Origin: Mangrovivirga halotolerans
GTDB lineage: Bacteria; Bacteroidota; Bacteroidia; Cytophagales; Cyclobacteriaceae
Direction of reading: 5' to 3'
Length of the DNA stretch: 64,000 bases
Assembly (NCBI RefSeq): GCF_026241165.1
Contig: NZ_JAPFQN010000011.1
Coordinates: forward strand, 124,001-188,000
The translations under genes were made by a program, and so were the position numbers. The notes beneath the pieces are model-generated. The model was not told the DNA's origin, made no database searches, and worked only from the letters and a program-made list of their open reading frames with translations. Below, one piece after another: positions 26,406 to 35,914 of the stretch (position 1 is its first letter; every line of letters starts with the position of its first letter).

Positions 26406-26417
26406 ATTCCCTCCTAT
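26406..26417 (-). promoter_or_regulatory. Strong Shine-Dalgarno upstream of the SatD-like gene
   Basis: On the minus strand the sequence reads TAGGAGGGAATAGTG, a full AGGAGG five bases before the GTG start. Most genes in this window have no such site, and it supports the GTG as the real start. Confidence 0.6.
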
Positions 26418-26471
26418 TCCTTGATTACTCTATTAAGTTAACCAAAAATAGAGATATAAGTTTATTGACTG

Positions 26472-27173
26472 CTAATTAATTTTAATAAAAGCTGTTGGAG
26501 CTATGGCATCAACCCATAAAGAATACATTTTCGCTGACGGATGGAGTTTATCAGAAGCTATAAGATCCTGATCAAATTTTGCTAATCTGCTAATGGCAGT
26601 AATATCAACATAGGAAACACCTTTTTCCAAAGCCTGAGACTTAGCATAAGCATTATACTGATCTAATTCTCTTGCAATTTTTTCAGTATCACTGGAAGAG
26701 GCAAAAGGAGTAACTCCGTAATCAGGTATACTTACAACAATAACTTTTGAAGGATCCCCTGAAGCAAATTCTACAGCCATATTAAGCAATTGAGTAAACT
26801 CTTCTTCATACTGGCTAAATGGGTAACCACGGTATTGATTATTTACACCGATCAAAAGAGTGACAAATCCATAGTCTGAAGTGGGGTTTTCCTCCTCAAT
26901 GGCTTTTTTAAGTTCATCAGTAGTCCACCCTGTTACGGCAATGATCTTAGGATCGGATATTTCGCCGCCTCTTGATCGTAATTCATCAACCAATTGATTA
27001 GGGAAATTTAATGATGGTTCAACAGCTTCTCCAATTGTATAGCTATCTCCAAGTGCGAGGTATTTTGTTGTCATTGATTTTGAATTATCAGTTTTAGTAG
27101 TCGCTTGTGTTTGCGCATCACTTTCACATGACAAAAAAGAGGCAATAAGAATAAATAAGAAAATCAAACGCAT
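26472..27173 (-). CDS. SGNH/GDSL hydrolase lipoprotein
   Basis: 233 residues. The lipoprotein signal ends LIASFLSC (Cys16). Block I YLALGDSYTIGEA holds the nucleophilic Ser (about residue 45), block III is TLLIGVNNQYRG, and block V DKLHPSAKMYSLW carries the catalytic Asp and His. The family comprises esterases and lipases with loose substrate preference; an envelope esterase is the likeliest role. It lies three bases downstream of the MmcQ/YjbR gene, in the same minus-strand run. Confidence 0.9.
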   Translation of the reverse strand: MRLIFLFILIASFLSCESDAQTQATTKTDNSKSMTTKYLALGDSYTIGEAVEPSLNFPNQLVDELRSRGGEISDPKIIAVTGWTTDELKKAIEEENPTSDYGFVTLLIGVNNQYRGYPFSQYEEEFTQLLNMAVEFASGDPSKVIVVSIPDYGVTPFASSSDTEKIARELDQYNAYAKSQALEKGVSYVDITAISRLAKFDQDLIASDKLHPSAKMYSLWVDAIAPTAFIKIN

Positions 27174-27176
27174 ATT

Positions 27177-27512
27177 TTATTTCAATTTTTTGGGCAAGGT
27201 TTTATGAACACAATCATAGGAATGTTTAACAAGATCCTTTAAAAAGGAATCAGAGCAGCCCGGTGAAAGCTCCACTGTATTCCAGTGTTTTTTATTCATG
27301 TGATAGCCCGGTTTGACAAAATCAAACCTTTCCCTCAACTCCAAAGCTCGCTCAGGATCACATTTGAGATTTATTGATTTGAACTCAGTAATACCGGTTA
27401 AAGCGAAGATTTTTCCGTGAACCCTGAAAGTCAAAACATCCTCCCCGAAAGGCATATCTTCAGAAGTGTAAGGAAGGCTTAAACAATAGGCCCGGAAATC
27501 TTCTATATTCAT
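27177..27512 (-). CDS. MmcQ/YjbR family protein
   Basis: 111 residues from the ATG at 27510-27512, whose ATGA overlaps the stop of the upstream small membrane protein gene. A longer frame exists but would overlap that gene further. The sequence opens MNIEDFRAYCLSLPYTSEDM and contains FRVHGKIFALTGI, LKCDPERALELRERFDFVKPGYHMNKKHWNTVEL, all typical of the MmcQ/YjbR fold. The family is often labelled DNA-binding because of fold similarity to CyaY-like domains; the true role is uncertain. Confidence 0.9.
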   Translation of the reverse strand: MNIEDFRAYCLSLPYTSEDMPFGEDVLTFRVHGKIFALTGITEFKSINLKCDPERALELRERFDFVKPGYHMNKKHWNTVELSPGCSDSFLKDLVKHSYDCVHKTLPKKLK

Positions 27513-27703
27513 AACACGTATCTGACAAATAAAATAACCATGCAAACCAGAAACATCAATATTGAAATTTTATTAATGGTATGCATCGCCTTTAAATTAA
27601 AATTAGAAGGTCTGCTCGGATCTTTCTTTCTGAAAAAATATCCGGCAACCTCTCCCATCTTAAAAAACTCTTTCAAACTATTTCTCTTATTATCTTCTGC
27701 CAT
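27509..27703 (-). CDS. Small single-pass membrane protein (DUF6728-like)
   Basis: 64 residues. A polar N-half EFFKMGEVAGYFFRKKDPSR precedes one C-terminal transmembrane helix, ISILMFLVCMVILFVRYVL. The GEVxGYFFRKKDPxRPxNFNL pattern is one I associate with the small Bacteroidota family DUF6728, from memory. Coding status is supported by the ATGA overlap with the next gene and five-base spacing after ispG. No function known. Confidence 0.75.
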   Translation of the reverse strand: MAEDNKRNSLKEFFKMGEVAGYFFRKKDPSRPSNFNLKAMHTINKISILMFLVCMVILFVRYVL

Positions 27704-27708
27704 AGTTC

Positions 27709-29715
27709 TTAATTATCTAATGACTGCCCGGGTTCTGTCCACTGACCGTCTTCTTTAATTATATTTATCAATTCATCAAGGGCATGTTCAGAAGGAATAT
27801 TTCTTTTCATTACCTCTTGACCCTTATAAAGAGTTATCTTACCCTTTCCAGAACCAACATACCCATAGTCTGCATCTGCCATTTCTCCTGGGCCATTTAC
27901 TATGCAACCCATGATACCTATTTTCACCCCTTTCAAATGATCAGTTCTTTTTCTGATCATCGCAGTTGTTTCCTGTAAATCAAAGAGTGTTCTTCCACAG
28001 CTTGGGCATGAAATATATTCTGTTTTTGTCATTCTGGTTCTTGCGGCCTGCAGGATTCCAAAAGTAGTCTCATTGTGAAACTTAACAGAATTCAATAATG
28101 TGTCTTTCTCAGTATGCTTTACCTGATCACGGTTACTGATCATTGCTCCGTCGCCAAACCCATCGATCAGCAAGCCGCCAATATCAGTAGCTGAATATAA
28201 CAAAAGTTTATCTTCGTTAAGATCCCCATAAGTTCTGTGCAAAATTACCGGAGTATCTATATTATTTTCTATTAACAGATAAATGAATCTTCTTTGCTCT
28301 GCAAGACCGTGTTTGTTTGACGTACTTAATAAGACTACTAGAGTTTCATCGTGTCTCAAAAGATCCAGTACTGTGTCGTCAGTATCCGATAATGTTAGCT
28401 TTAAAAAGTTAAGCTTCGGATGTTTTACATTTGCCTGATGATAATCCTGAATTTCAAAAACAGGAAATTTATTATTCTTATCCTCTAGTGTTGACCACCG
28501 CACAAAATCAACAATTTCCTTTAGCCCGTTAGGTAACATGAATCGGACGGGATTATCGCCTGTATAGATAAAATCAGCACCCAGGTCATTCATTGTCCAT
28601 TTATCTGGTTCCGGCAAATAAAAATGCCCGATTGATTTAAGATCTGGAATTTCAATTTCTTTCTTGGCTAAGAACTCAAGGTCTGCTATTACCCGGGGCA
28701 CGTTTTCCCCTCCAATATTTAATACTTCCCTGGTTTCCCTTCTGCTGTATCCGAATGGATCCTGAAGCGGGTATTCTAAAGGTAATATTTCATTATGGCC
28801 TTGCCTGTCTTCATATCTTTCAATTAAAGCAGCAGCTACAGGTGCTTCTTCTTCGGGTTCCTCTGTAAGAGAAACGCGAACAGTATCACCCAAACCATCC
28901 TCGAGCAAGGTTCCAATCCCTACTGCAGATTTGATCCTTCCATCTTCTGCTTCACCCGCTTCTGTTACCCCCAGATGTAGAGGATAAGGTTTTAATCCTT
29001 CTTCATCCAGTTTTTGAACCAACAGGCGGTAGGCCTGAACCATCACCTGAGTATTACTGGCTTTCATACTCAATACAATATTGTAATACTCCATTTCCTC
29101 GCAAATACGAAGAAACTCAAGTGCTGACTCTACCATTCCAAGTGGCGTATCACCGTATCGGCTAAGGATCCTGTCTGATAAAGAACCATGGTTTGTACCT
29201 ATTCTCATAGCAGTACCATGTTCTTTACAGATCTCTACCAAAGGAACAAATCGTTCCTTGATTCTGTCAAGCTCCGCCTGGTAGGTGTCATCAGTATATT
29301 CTATAGTTTCAAATTTTTTCTTATCAGCATAGTTTCCTGGGTTGACACGAACCTTTTCAACTATTTTAGCGGCTAATTCAGCAGCATTTGGAGTAAAATG
29401 AATATCAGCGATCAGCGGAACATTGTAACCGCGCTTTCTCAATTCATTTTTAATGTTCTCCAGATTTTTAGCTTCTTTGATACTTGGAGCAGTAATCCTG
29501 ACATATTCGCAGCCAGCTTCTACCATGCGTATTGTCTGTTCAACACTACCCTCTGTATCCATAGTATCAACAGTGGTCATTGACTGAACCCTGATCGGAT
29601 TATCACCCCCCATTTTCACACCGCCAATATTGACTTCGATAGTCTTTCTCCTCTTATAACTTACTAAGGAGTCGCAGTATTTCTTAAATCTTTCTATTTC
29701 AGATGTTACTTGCAT
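27709..29715 (-). CDS. ispG: (E)-4-hydroxy-3-methylbut-2-enyl-diphosphate synthase, long form
   Basis: 668 residues, against about 370 in E. coli. IspG is the [4Fe-4S] enzyme of the MEP isoprenoid pathway that converts MEcPP to HMBPP. The N-terminal TIM barrel (VNIGGVKMGGDNPIRVQSMT, VPLIADIHFTPNAAE, VRVNPGNYADKKKF, MRIGTNHGSL) is followed by a large insertion of roughly 260 residues. The cluster domain comes last, with CPSCGRTLFD near 568 and MGCIVNGPGEMADADYGYVG near 603. The insertion is the form known from Bacteroidota, Chlamydiae and plants. An SDR gene lies 60 bases upstream. Confidence 0.97.
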   Translation of the reverse strand: MQVTSEIERFKKYCDSLVSYKRRKTIEVNIGGVKMGGDNPIRVQSMTTVDTMDTEGSVEQTIRMVEAGCEYVRITAPSIKEAKNLENIKNELRKRGYNVPLIADIHFTPNAAELAAKIVEKVRVNPGNYADKKKFETIEYTDDTYQAELDRIKERFVPLVEICKEHGTAMRIGTNHGSLSDRILSRYGDTPLGMVESALEFLRICEEMEYYNIVLSMKASNTQVMVQAYRLLVQKLDEEGLKPYPLHLGVTEAGEAEDGRIKSAVGIGTLLEDGLGDTVRVSLTEEPEEEAPVAAALIERYEDRQGHNEILPLEYPLQDPFGYSRRETREVLNIGGENVPRVIADLEFLAKKEIEIPDLKSIGHFYLPEPDKWTMNDLGADFIYTGDNPVRFMLPNGLKEIVDFVRWSTLEDKNNKFPVFEIQDYHQANVKHPKLNFLKLTLSDTDDTVLDLLRHDETLVVLLSTSNKHGLAEQRRFIYLLIENNIDTPVILHRTYGDLNEDKLLLYSATDIGGLLIDGFGDGAMISNRDQVKHTEKDTLLNSVKFHNETTFGILQAARTRMTKTEYISCPSCGRTLFDLQETTAMIRKRTDHLKGVKIGIMGCIVNGPGEMADADYGYVGSGKGKITLYKGQEVMKRNIPSEHALDELINIIKEDGQWTEPGQSLDN

Positions 29716-29775
29716 AATTCTAATTCCTACCTGATTAACGGATAATCGAGCCTAGTGTTTATTAAATCTTTGTTA

Positions 29776-30480
29776 TTAAAGATCCCCAAGTTGTGGTCTT
29801 AAAACAATATCTTCTACAACAGTGCCTTTTGACATTTTATATGCTGATAAGACAGAATTTGCCACATCTTCAGGCTTCATCAGTCTGTTAGGATCAATAT
29901 CGAAACCTTCCCAGCTGGCAGTGTAGGTAGCACCAGGCATCACAGCTGTCACCCTGATACCAAATTCCTTGAGTTCTTCCCGAAGGTTTTTGCTCATTCC
30001 CAACATTGCAAATTTACTAATACTGTATGATCCGCCATTTTCATAGGCTTTGATACTGGCGATCGAACACATATTAAATATATGACCGTTTTTTTGTCTT
30101 TTCATTACCGGAACAAGAGACCTTGATAAATGGTAAGCACTGTATAAATTAGTTTCAACCATTTTTTCAAGCATTCCATCTTCCTCCTCATGCACACTAC
30201 CAGGAATAAAAACTCCTGCATTATTAACTAAAACAGCAATCGACTGATTAAGAGATTTAACAAACTCACCAAAGTTTATTACTTCTTTTTTAATCGAAAC
30301 ATCTACAGGTTTGACATGAACATTAACATCATAAGATGATTCTACATCCTTCTTAAGACCTTCAAGATCGTCAATACTTCGGCTACATGCTACGATATCA
30401 AGTCCCTCAGAGGCAAAATTTTCAACACATGCTCTTCCTATACCTTTTGTTGCTCCTGTAACTATTGCTAATTGGTTCAT
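29776..30480 (-). CDS. Short-chain dehydrogenase/reductase (SDR) family protein
   Basis: 234 residues, a classical SDR length. The NAD(P)-binding TGATKGIG is at 8-15, NNAG at 86-89, and the catalytic set is Ser139 (CSIAS), Tyr152 and Lys156 in YSISK. ACSRS (31-35) after strand two has an Arg that usually signals NADPH preference. It reduces or oxidises an alcohol/ketone substrate that the sequence does not reveal. Six bases downstream of the PAP2 gene. Confidence 0.9.
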   Translation of the reverse strand: MNQLAIVTGATKGIGRACVENFASEGLDIVACSRSIDDLEGLKKDVESSYDVNVHVKPVDVSIKKEVINFGEFVKSLNQSIAVLVNNAGVFIPGSVHEEEDGMLEKMVETNLYSAYHLSRSLVPVMKRQKNGHIFNMCSIASIKAYENGGSYSISKFAMLGMSKNLREELKEFGIRVTAVMPGATYTASWEGFDIDPNRLMKPEDVANSVLSAYKMSKGTVVEDIVLRPQLGDL

Positions 30481-30486
30481 AAAACT

Positions 30487-31071
30487 TTAAGTCTTTTGTA
30501 GTTCTTGTTTTGAAAATTTCTTATTGAGAAAATCAAACAAATAAAATATTAACATCCCGACCAAATAACCAGTCAATGCTCCAAAAATTATATCAGTTGG
30601 AAAATGTACACCTAATGCTATTCTGGAATAAGCCACGATCATTGACCAAATGAAAAAATACTTCATCCAGGGAAACCTGTCCCGCATGAAAAAATACCAG
30701 GAAGAGGCTAATCCAAATGTTGTCGAGGCATGAGAAGACATAAATGAAAATCTTCCACCGCAATAATCATACACAATATGCACCATACCAGAAATCGCCT
30801 CATCATGACAGGGTCTGAGTCGACCAAAATAAGGTTTAAAGACACCACTGGCGATCCAGTCTGAAAGACTCACTGAGACTATAAAACCAAGAATCATCCA
30901 CCATGAATCTTTTTTATACTTCCAGATAGTAAAAGCTATAATAAATAAATACAAAGGATACCAGGTCTGTTTTTCTGATATTATAAACCAAAACTGGTCA
31001 CTGATTGGTGAATTGAGATCGTTAAGTGCTAAAAATAAGGCCGTATCCCACTCTAATATTTTTTCTAACAT
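30487..31071 (-). CDS. PAP2-family phosphatase, membrane-bound
   Basis: 194 residues with five to six hydrophobic spans. The three phosphatase motifs are KPYFGRLRPCHD (KxxxxxxRP), FSFMSSHASTTFGLA (PSGH-type, here SSH) and SRIALGVHFPTDII (SRxxxxxHxxxD). Such proteins dephosphorylate lipid phosphates, commonly undecaprenyl pyrophosphate or phosphatidic acid. It lies between a metallophosphoesterase and an SDR on the same strand. Confidence 0.92.
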   Translation of the reverse strand: MLEKILEWDTALFLALNDLNSPISDQFWFIISEKQTWYPLYLFIIAFTIWKYKKDSWWMILGFIVSVSLSDWIASGVFKPYFGRLRPCHDEAISGMVHIVYDYCGGRFSFMSSHASTTFGLASSWYFFMRDRFPWMKYFFIWSMIVAYSRIALGVHFPTDIIFGALTGYLVGMLIFYLFDFLNKKFSKQELQKT

Positions 31072-31106
31072 AACTAAAAATTGATCGCCGTGAAGATAAT
31101 GAATTG

Positions 31107-32375
31107 TTAGCCTCTTTTCAATTCGATAATTGTTATTTCAGGAGGCATGCCAATCCTTCCCGGATATCCTATATAACCATAGCCCCGGTTTACATATAAA
31201 TATTGACCTTCATTTTCATAAAGATCAGCCCATTGTTTATACCTATACTGGGCAGGACTCCATCTAAAATCCCCGATCTCTATCCCCATTTGAAACCCAT
31301 GGGTATGTCCGGCAAACATAATATCCACATCGCTGGCTGGTCTCACTTCAGCATCCCAATGTGAAGGATCGTGAGATAATAGTAATTTAGCAGCAGCTTC
31401 ATCTGTTCCATTCAATGCTTTAGACAGATCACCAGCTTTCTTAAATCCAAGTCCCCAGTTTTCCACCCCTACTATGGCGAGGCTGTCACCGCTTTCTTTA
31501 AGAATCCTGTTTTCATTATTGAGCAGATCCCATCCCATATAAGCATGAGCATCTTTCAGCTTCTGAAGGTTTGCTGCCTTGGCTTTTTCACTTGGCCATC
31601 TTTTATAATCCCCGTAATCATGATTACCTAATGTCGAGTACACTCCAAGCGGAGCCTTTACTCGTTTGAATATCTCAGTATAACCTTTTACCTCATCAGA
31701 ATCTTCATTAACGAGATCACCTGTAAAGAAAACTACATCAGGTTTTTGATCAAGCAACATATCGACACCACCTTCAACAGCTGTTTTATTAAAAAAAGAC
31801 CCTGAATGAATATCGGATATCTGTGCGATTCTCAGCCCATCAAACCCCGAAGGCAGATTGGGTAGTTTGATCACTCTTTTTCTAATTCGGTAATCATGCG
31901 CTCCACTTATGATTCCATAGCTCATTGCTGCAAGAGGAACTAGTGAACTAATCACGGCTGATTTTGTTAAAAACTCATTTCTGGATATCCCCTCTTTTTT
32001 TTCTGTTACACTTTCCGCAACATCAGAAACTTTAGAATTCCCTCCATAAAAAACATTATCAACAAGCCAGATTACTCCGCGTCTGATATCATCAAAGAAA
32101 AGAAAAAGAATTCCAAGAATTTTAGAAATAACTGTTCCAAAAGCAACGAGAATAATTACTCTTCCCAAACCGTGCCTATCATTCATGAGAAACACATAGA
32201 TTACTCCTACGGATAGCACAAACGAAAACATCCAGTAAGTAAAAGTTGTGATTCTCTTGGCCAAATAAGAGCTATCAGCAATTATAGTCTTAATCGCCTG
32301 AAAAAAATATAGATCGATCAACAGCATAAATGCCAGAATGATCAGTAACACAAATATGGTATTCATTAGCCGCAT
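31107..32375 (-). CDS. Membrane-anchored metallophosphoesterase (YkuE-like)
   Basis: 422 residues. About 150 N-terminal residues carry several transmembrane helices (FVLLIILAFMLLIDLYFF; TTFTYWMFSFVLSVGVIYVF; VIILVAFGTVISKILGILFL). The calcineurin-like catalytic domain has ISDIHSGSF, VFFTGDLVNE, LGNHDYGDY, LLLSHDPSHW and FAGHTHGFQMG, a full dimetal site. Related proteins act on UDP-diacylglucosamine or phospholipid phosphodiesters; substrate not determined. It begins just after the RND operon terminator and heads the next minus-strand run. Confidence 0.9.
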   Translation of the reverse strand: MRLMNTIFVLLIILAFMLLIDLYFFQAIKTIIADSSYLAKRITTFTYWMFSFVLSVGVIYVFLMNDRHGLGRVIILVAFGTVISKILGILFLFFDDIRRGVIWLVDNVFYGGNSKVSDVAESVTEKKEGISRNEFLTKSAVISSLVPLAAMSYGIISGAHDYRIRKRVIKLPNLPSGFDGLRIAQISDIHSGSFFNKTAVEGGVDMLLDQKPDVVFFTGDLVNEDSDEVKGYTEIFKRVKAPLGVYSTLGNHDYGDYKRWPSEKAKAANLQKLKDAHAYMGWDLLNNENRILKESGDSLAIVGVENWGLGFKKAGDLSKALNGTDEAAAKLLLSHDPSHWDAEVRPASDVDIMFAGHTHGFQMGIEIGDFRWSPAQYRYKQWADLYENEGQYLYVNRGYGYIGYPGRIGMPPEITIIELKRG

Positions 32376-32389
32376 TATTAATAGAAAAA

Positions 32390-32420
32390 ACTCCTGCTTC
32401 TCATCACAGGTAGCAGGAGT
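32390..32420 (-). terminator. Intrinsic terminator of the RND efflux operon
   Basis: Minus-strand stem ACTCCTGCT (32412-32420 region) with AGCAGGAGT (32390-32398), 13-base loop, followed by TTTTTTC on that strand. It lies 40 bases beyond the RND permease stop, before the metallophosphoesterase start. Confidence 0.85.
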
Positions 32421-32459
32421 ATTTTCTTTAAACTAACGATAAAATTTATTTTCGGTTTT

Positions 32460-35400
32460 TTAATATTTCGATAAATGATATTTATGATTGATCTTATCAA
32501 AAATCAAATACATAACCGGTACAATTACCAGAGTCAGGAAAGTAGCGAATGAAAGTCCGAAGATAATTGTCCATGACATTGGCCCCCAGAAAATAACATT
32601 ATCACCACCTATATAGAAATCCGGCTGATATTCAGTGAAGAATTTTATGAAATCTATATTGATTCCCACAGCCAGCGGTATCAAACCAAGCACTGTTGTA
32701 ATTGCAGTTAGCAAAACAGGTCTTAAACGCGTCTTACCGGCTTCCACAATTGACTCAAGAATATCATGCATGCTTAACCTGGCATCCGAATGCAGTTCTG
32801 CTCGCTTTCTTTCCCTGATAAGTTCAATAAAGTCGATAAGTACGATGGCATTATTCACTACAATACCGGCGAGTGAAATGATACCGATCATGGTCATAAT
32901 CACAACGAACTTCATATTAAACACCACAAGACCAAGGAATACACCGATAGTACTCAAGATCACCGAGGTCATGATGATCAAAGGAGCAGTAATTTTATTA
33001 AACTGCGCCACGATGATCAGGAAGATCAAAAATACAGCCAGGATCAGTGCACTGCTAAGGAATTCCAGCTCTTCAGCCTGTTGTTCCTGTTCACCCGTGA
33101 ACTTGATCTCATATCCTTGCGGCAGATTATAACCAGCAAGCAAGTCTTTTAGTTGCTGAGTAATCTCCGTTGCATTATAACCTTGTATTACATTAGAAGT
33201 AATCGAGACAACTCTGTCCAGGTTTCTCCTTTTGATCGAACCGTAAGTAGTACTGAGTTCTGCATCAGCAACAGATGAGATCGGTACCTGGTGAATGGCA
33301 CCTGAAGACTGATCACGGAAAATTATATCCCTGTTCATCAGTTTATTCAAATCATATCGATATTGCTCAGCAAGTCTTAACTCGATATCATAATCGTCTT
33401 CACCAAGCTTGTACTGACCGATTTCTTTACCAAAAATCGATGTTCTCAATTCATTACCTATACTGTAAGTTGAAACACCAAAACGTCTGGCTTTATCGCG
33501 ATCAATATCAATAATCAGTTCTGGTTTACCTGTTTCAAGATCTGATTTTAACTTTTCTATACCTTCGATATCTGAATTATTGATCTTGGTAAGAACATTC
33601 TCAGTCACTTCAATTAACCTGTCATATTCTTCACCTGATATCTCAATACTAATCGGCTTACCAACAGGAGGACCATTTCTGTCTTTTGCCACGGTTATCG
33701 TAACACCCGGAGCAATTCCCTTCATCCCTTCCCGGATATCATTCAGGGCTTCGCGAGTATCAATTCCATCCCTGTATTTAAAATCGACAAAATTAACAGT
33801 TATACGTGCCTGGTTTGGAGTTTCACTCATACTAACAGCAGTCGGATCGCCCGGATCAGCAGTTCCCTGTCCAACATTAGTAACCACAGACTCTATAATA
33901 GGTCTGTATGGCTTAATCAGGCTATCAAGCCGATGATTAACCTTTTGAGTAAATTCATTGGTTTTTTCCACATCTGTTCCAATCGGAAACTCAATAAACA
34001 CATTCACATATTTCGGTATATTTTCAGGGAAAAATTCGACTTTTGGCATCTTCCAGGCAAATAACCCCACTGATAAAATCAATGTTATTATTGTACCTAC
34101 AAAGAAGAAAATGTAGTTATGACCCCTTAATGCAAACCTCAATGTTCTTTCATACAAAGACTCCACCTTCGGAAGAAAATTCATTTGAAACTTTATTGAA
34201 AGCGGGTTTAATAATAAAATATTAAGCCATAACAAGACCACCACAAGTATGATCAGATTTCCTATGGCAATGGTAACATTGTATTTATCAATAAGTAATC
34301 CTGTAGTAATCAATGCTACGGCTATACCAATAGCAATCAGCGAACGAATAAACATCCTTTTACGGTTAAATGTCTTTTCGTGTAACTTCATAAATGACCC
34401 TATGAAAACCGGGTTAATAACCAGCGCCACAAATAGCGACGAACCTAATACGATAATTAAAGTAGTTGGGAGGTAATACATAAATTCTCCCATGATTCCA
34501 GGCCAGAACATTAATGGCAGGAAGGCTGCAAGTGTAGTGGCTGTTGACGAAATGATCGGCATGGCAACCTCACCAACGCCGTACTTAGTAGCATCCCAGG
34601 AGCTATAACCTTGCTCCATCAACCTGTACACATTTTCAACCACAACAATACCATTATCGACAAGCATACCCAATGCCATAATCAGAGCAAAAAGAACCAT
34701 CATATTAATGGTAATCCCCAGAGCTCCTAAAATGGCAAAAGCCATGAACATCGAAATCGGAATCGCCATACCAACGAAAAGAGAGTTTCTTGTACCCAAA
34801 AAGAATAATAAAGTCAGAGTAACCAATATTACCCCGGAGATAATATTATTCTCAAGGTTTGAAACCATGTCCTTAGTCATTTTTGACTGGTCATTGGTAA
34901 GAGTAAGCTCTAATTCTGCAGGATAAGATTCACTTTCTTTGTACTCCTCAAGAACATCCATAACCTTTTCAGTAGCAATGATCAGGTTTTCTCCACTTCT
35001 CTTTTTAATGTCTAATGCAACTACAGCATCTGATTCGAGCCTCGCATAACTCGATTTGTCAGCATATTCAAACTGAACGTCAGCAACATCCTTTAAATAG
35101 ACAATATTGTTTTTTTCACTCTTTATAATGATATCCTCGATCTGCCTGGCACGCTCGAATTCTCCAACGATCCTTACTGTTCTTCGGATTTCATTTTGCT
35201 TGAGGCTACCTCCTGACATGGTCAGATTTTCAGCCTTTACTGCATTTTCAATATCGGTAAATGTCACTCTCCTTGCTGCCATTCGGTAAGGGTCAGCAAG
35301 AATCTTCATTTCCTTTTCATCTATACCAACAAGTTCGGCTTCTGAAATTTCGGAAATGTTTTCTATTTCATCCTTAAGATTTTCTGCATGCTCTTTTAAT

Positions 35401-35906
35401 TCCTCCTGACTAAGATTACCAGTAAGGTTAACTTTCAGGATCGGAAATTCTGAAAAATTCAGTTCAAAAACATTGGGATCCTGAGGCAGGTCACTCGGTA
35501 ATTCTGGTTTGGCCTTATCAACAGCGTCTTTAACATCAATAAGTGCTTCCTGTACGTCCACATCAGAATTAAACTCTACAATGATCGTTGAATAATCCTG
35601 AACTGAAGTAGATCTGATATCTTTCACATCACTTATTGAATTGATCTCCTTCTCAATTGGTCGGGTAACCAGGTTTTCAATATCCGCCGGAGAGTTTCCA
35701 GGAAAAGGAGTACCGATGTATATTGTTGGTAAACTAACTTCCGGGAAATTTTCTTTCGGCAGGTTTTGGTAGCTCAGAAGTCCCATCACCACTACCAGGA
35801 AGGAAAGGAAGAATACAGTAGTTTTATTCTTTATTGCAGCCGTTGTCAGGCCGAAAGACTTCAGTACTTCGTCCTTATTATTATTTTTTTTATTTTCTTC
35901 AGCCAT
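32460..35906 (-). CDS. RND efflux transporter permease (AcrB/HAE1-like), extended
   Basis: 1148 residues, about 100 longer than AcrB. The inner-membrane proton-driven pump forms a tripartite system with the adaptor and TolC protein encoded upstream. TM4 carries GMLVDNGIVVVEN near residue 415, with one Asp where AcrB has two. TM10 reads GIVVNNAIVLID near 1015, with Asn in place of AcrB's Lys940. The linker after TM6 (about 515-597) has two extra hydrophobic segments (SLIAIGIAVALITTGLLI; AIGNLIILVVVLLWLNILLL), and the TM11-TM12 loop is also extended. Substrates cannot be inferred. Confidence 0.95.
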   Translation of the reverse strand: MAEENKKNNNKDEVLKSFGLTTAAIKNKTTVFFLSFLVVVMGLLSYQNLPKENFPEVSLPTIYIGTPFPGNSPADIENLVTRPIEKEINSISDVKDIRSTSVQDYSTIIVEFNSDVDVQEALIDVKDAVDKAKPELPSDLPQDPNVFELNFSEFPILKVNLTGNLSQEELKEHAENLKDEIENISEISEAELVGIDEKEMKILADPYRMAARRVTFTDIENAVKAENLTMSGGSLKQNEIRRTVRIVGEFERARQIEDIIIKSEKNNIVYLKDVADVQFEYADKSSYARLESDAVVALDIKKRSGENLIIATEKVMDVLEEYKESESYPAELELTLTNDQSKMTKDMVSNLENNIISGVILVTLTLLFFLGTRNSLFVGMAIPISMFMAFAILGALGITINMMVLFALIMALGMLVDNGIVVVENVYRLMEQGYSSWDATKYGVGEVAMPIISSTATTLAAFLPLMFWPGIMGEFMYYLPTTLIIVLGSSLFVALVINPVFIGSFMKLHEKTFNRKRMFIRSLIAIGIAVALITTGLLIDKYNVTIAIGNLIILVVVLLWLNILLLNPLSIKFQMNFLPKVESLYERTLRFALRGHNYIFFFVGTIITLILSVGLFAWKMPKVEFFPENIPKYVNVFIEFPIGTDVEKTNEFTQKVNHRLDSLIKPYRPIIESVVTNVGQGTADPGDPTAVSMSETPNQARITVNFVDFKYRDGIDTREALNDIREGMKGIAPGVTITVAKDRNGPPVGKPISIEISGEEYDRLIEVTENVLTKINNSDIEGIEKLKSDLETGKPELIIDIDRDKARRFGVSTYSIGNELRTSIFGKEIGQYKLGEDDYDIELRLAEQYRYDLNKLMNRDIIFRDQSSGAIHQVPISSVADAELSTTYGSIKRRNLDRVVSITSNVIQGYNATEITQQLKDLLAGYNLPQGYEIKFTGEQEQQAEELEFLSSALILAVFLIFLIIVAQFNKITAPLIIMTSVILSTIGVFLGLVVFNMKFVVIMTMIGIISLAGIVVNNAIVLIDFIELIRERKRAELHSDARLSMHDILESIVEAGKTRLRPVLLTAITTVLGLIPLAVGINIDFIKFFTEYQPDFYIGGDNVIFWGPMSWTIIFGLSFATFLTLVIVPVMYLIFDKINHKYHLSKY

Positions 35907-35914
35907 AATTGTAA

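Noticed and set aside
31107-32375. Twin-arginine signal in the metallophosphoesterase (SRNEFLTKSAVISS).
   Set aside because: Only a single Arg is present and the segment is internal, after several transmembrane helices.
32635-33132. 165-residue open frame antisense to the RND permease gene.
   Set aside because: Composition is a shadow of the permease codons and no family pattern is seen.
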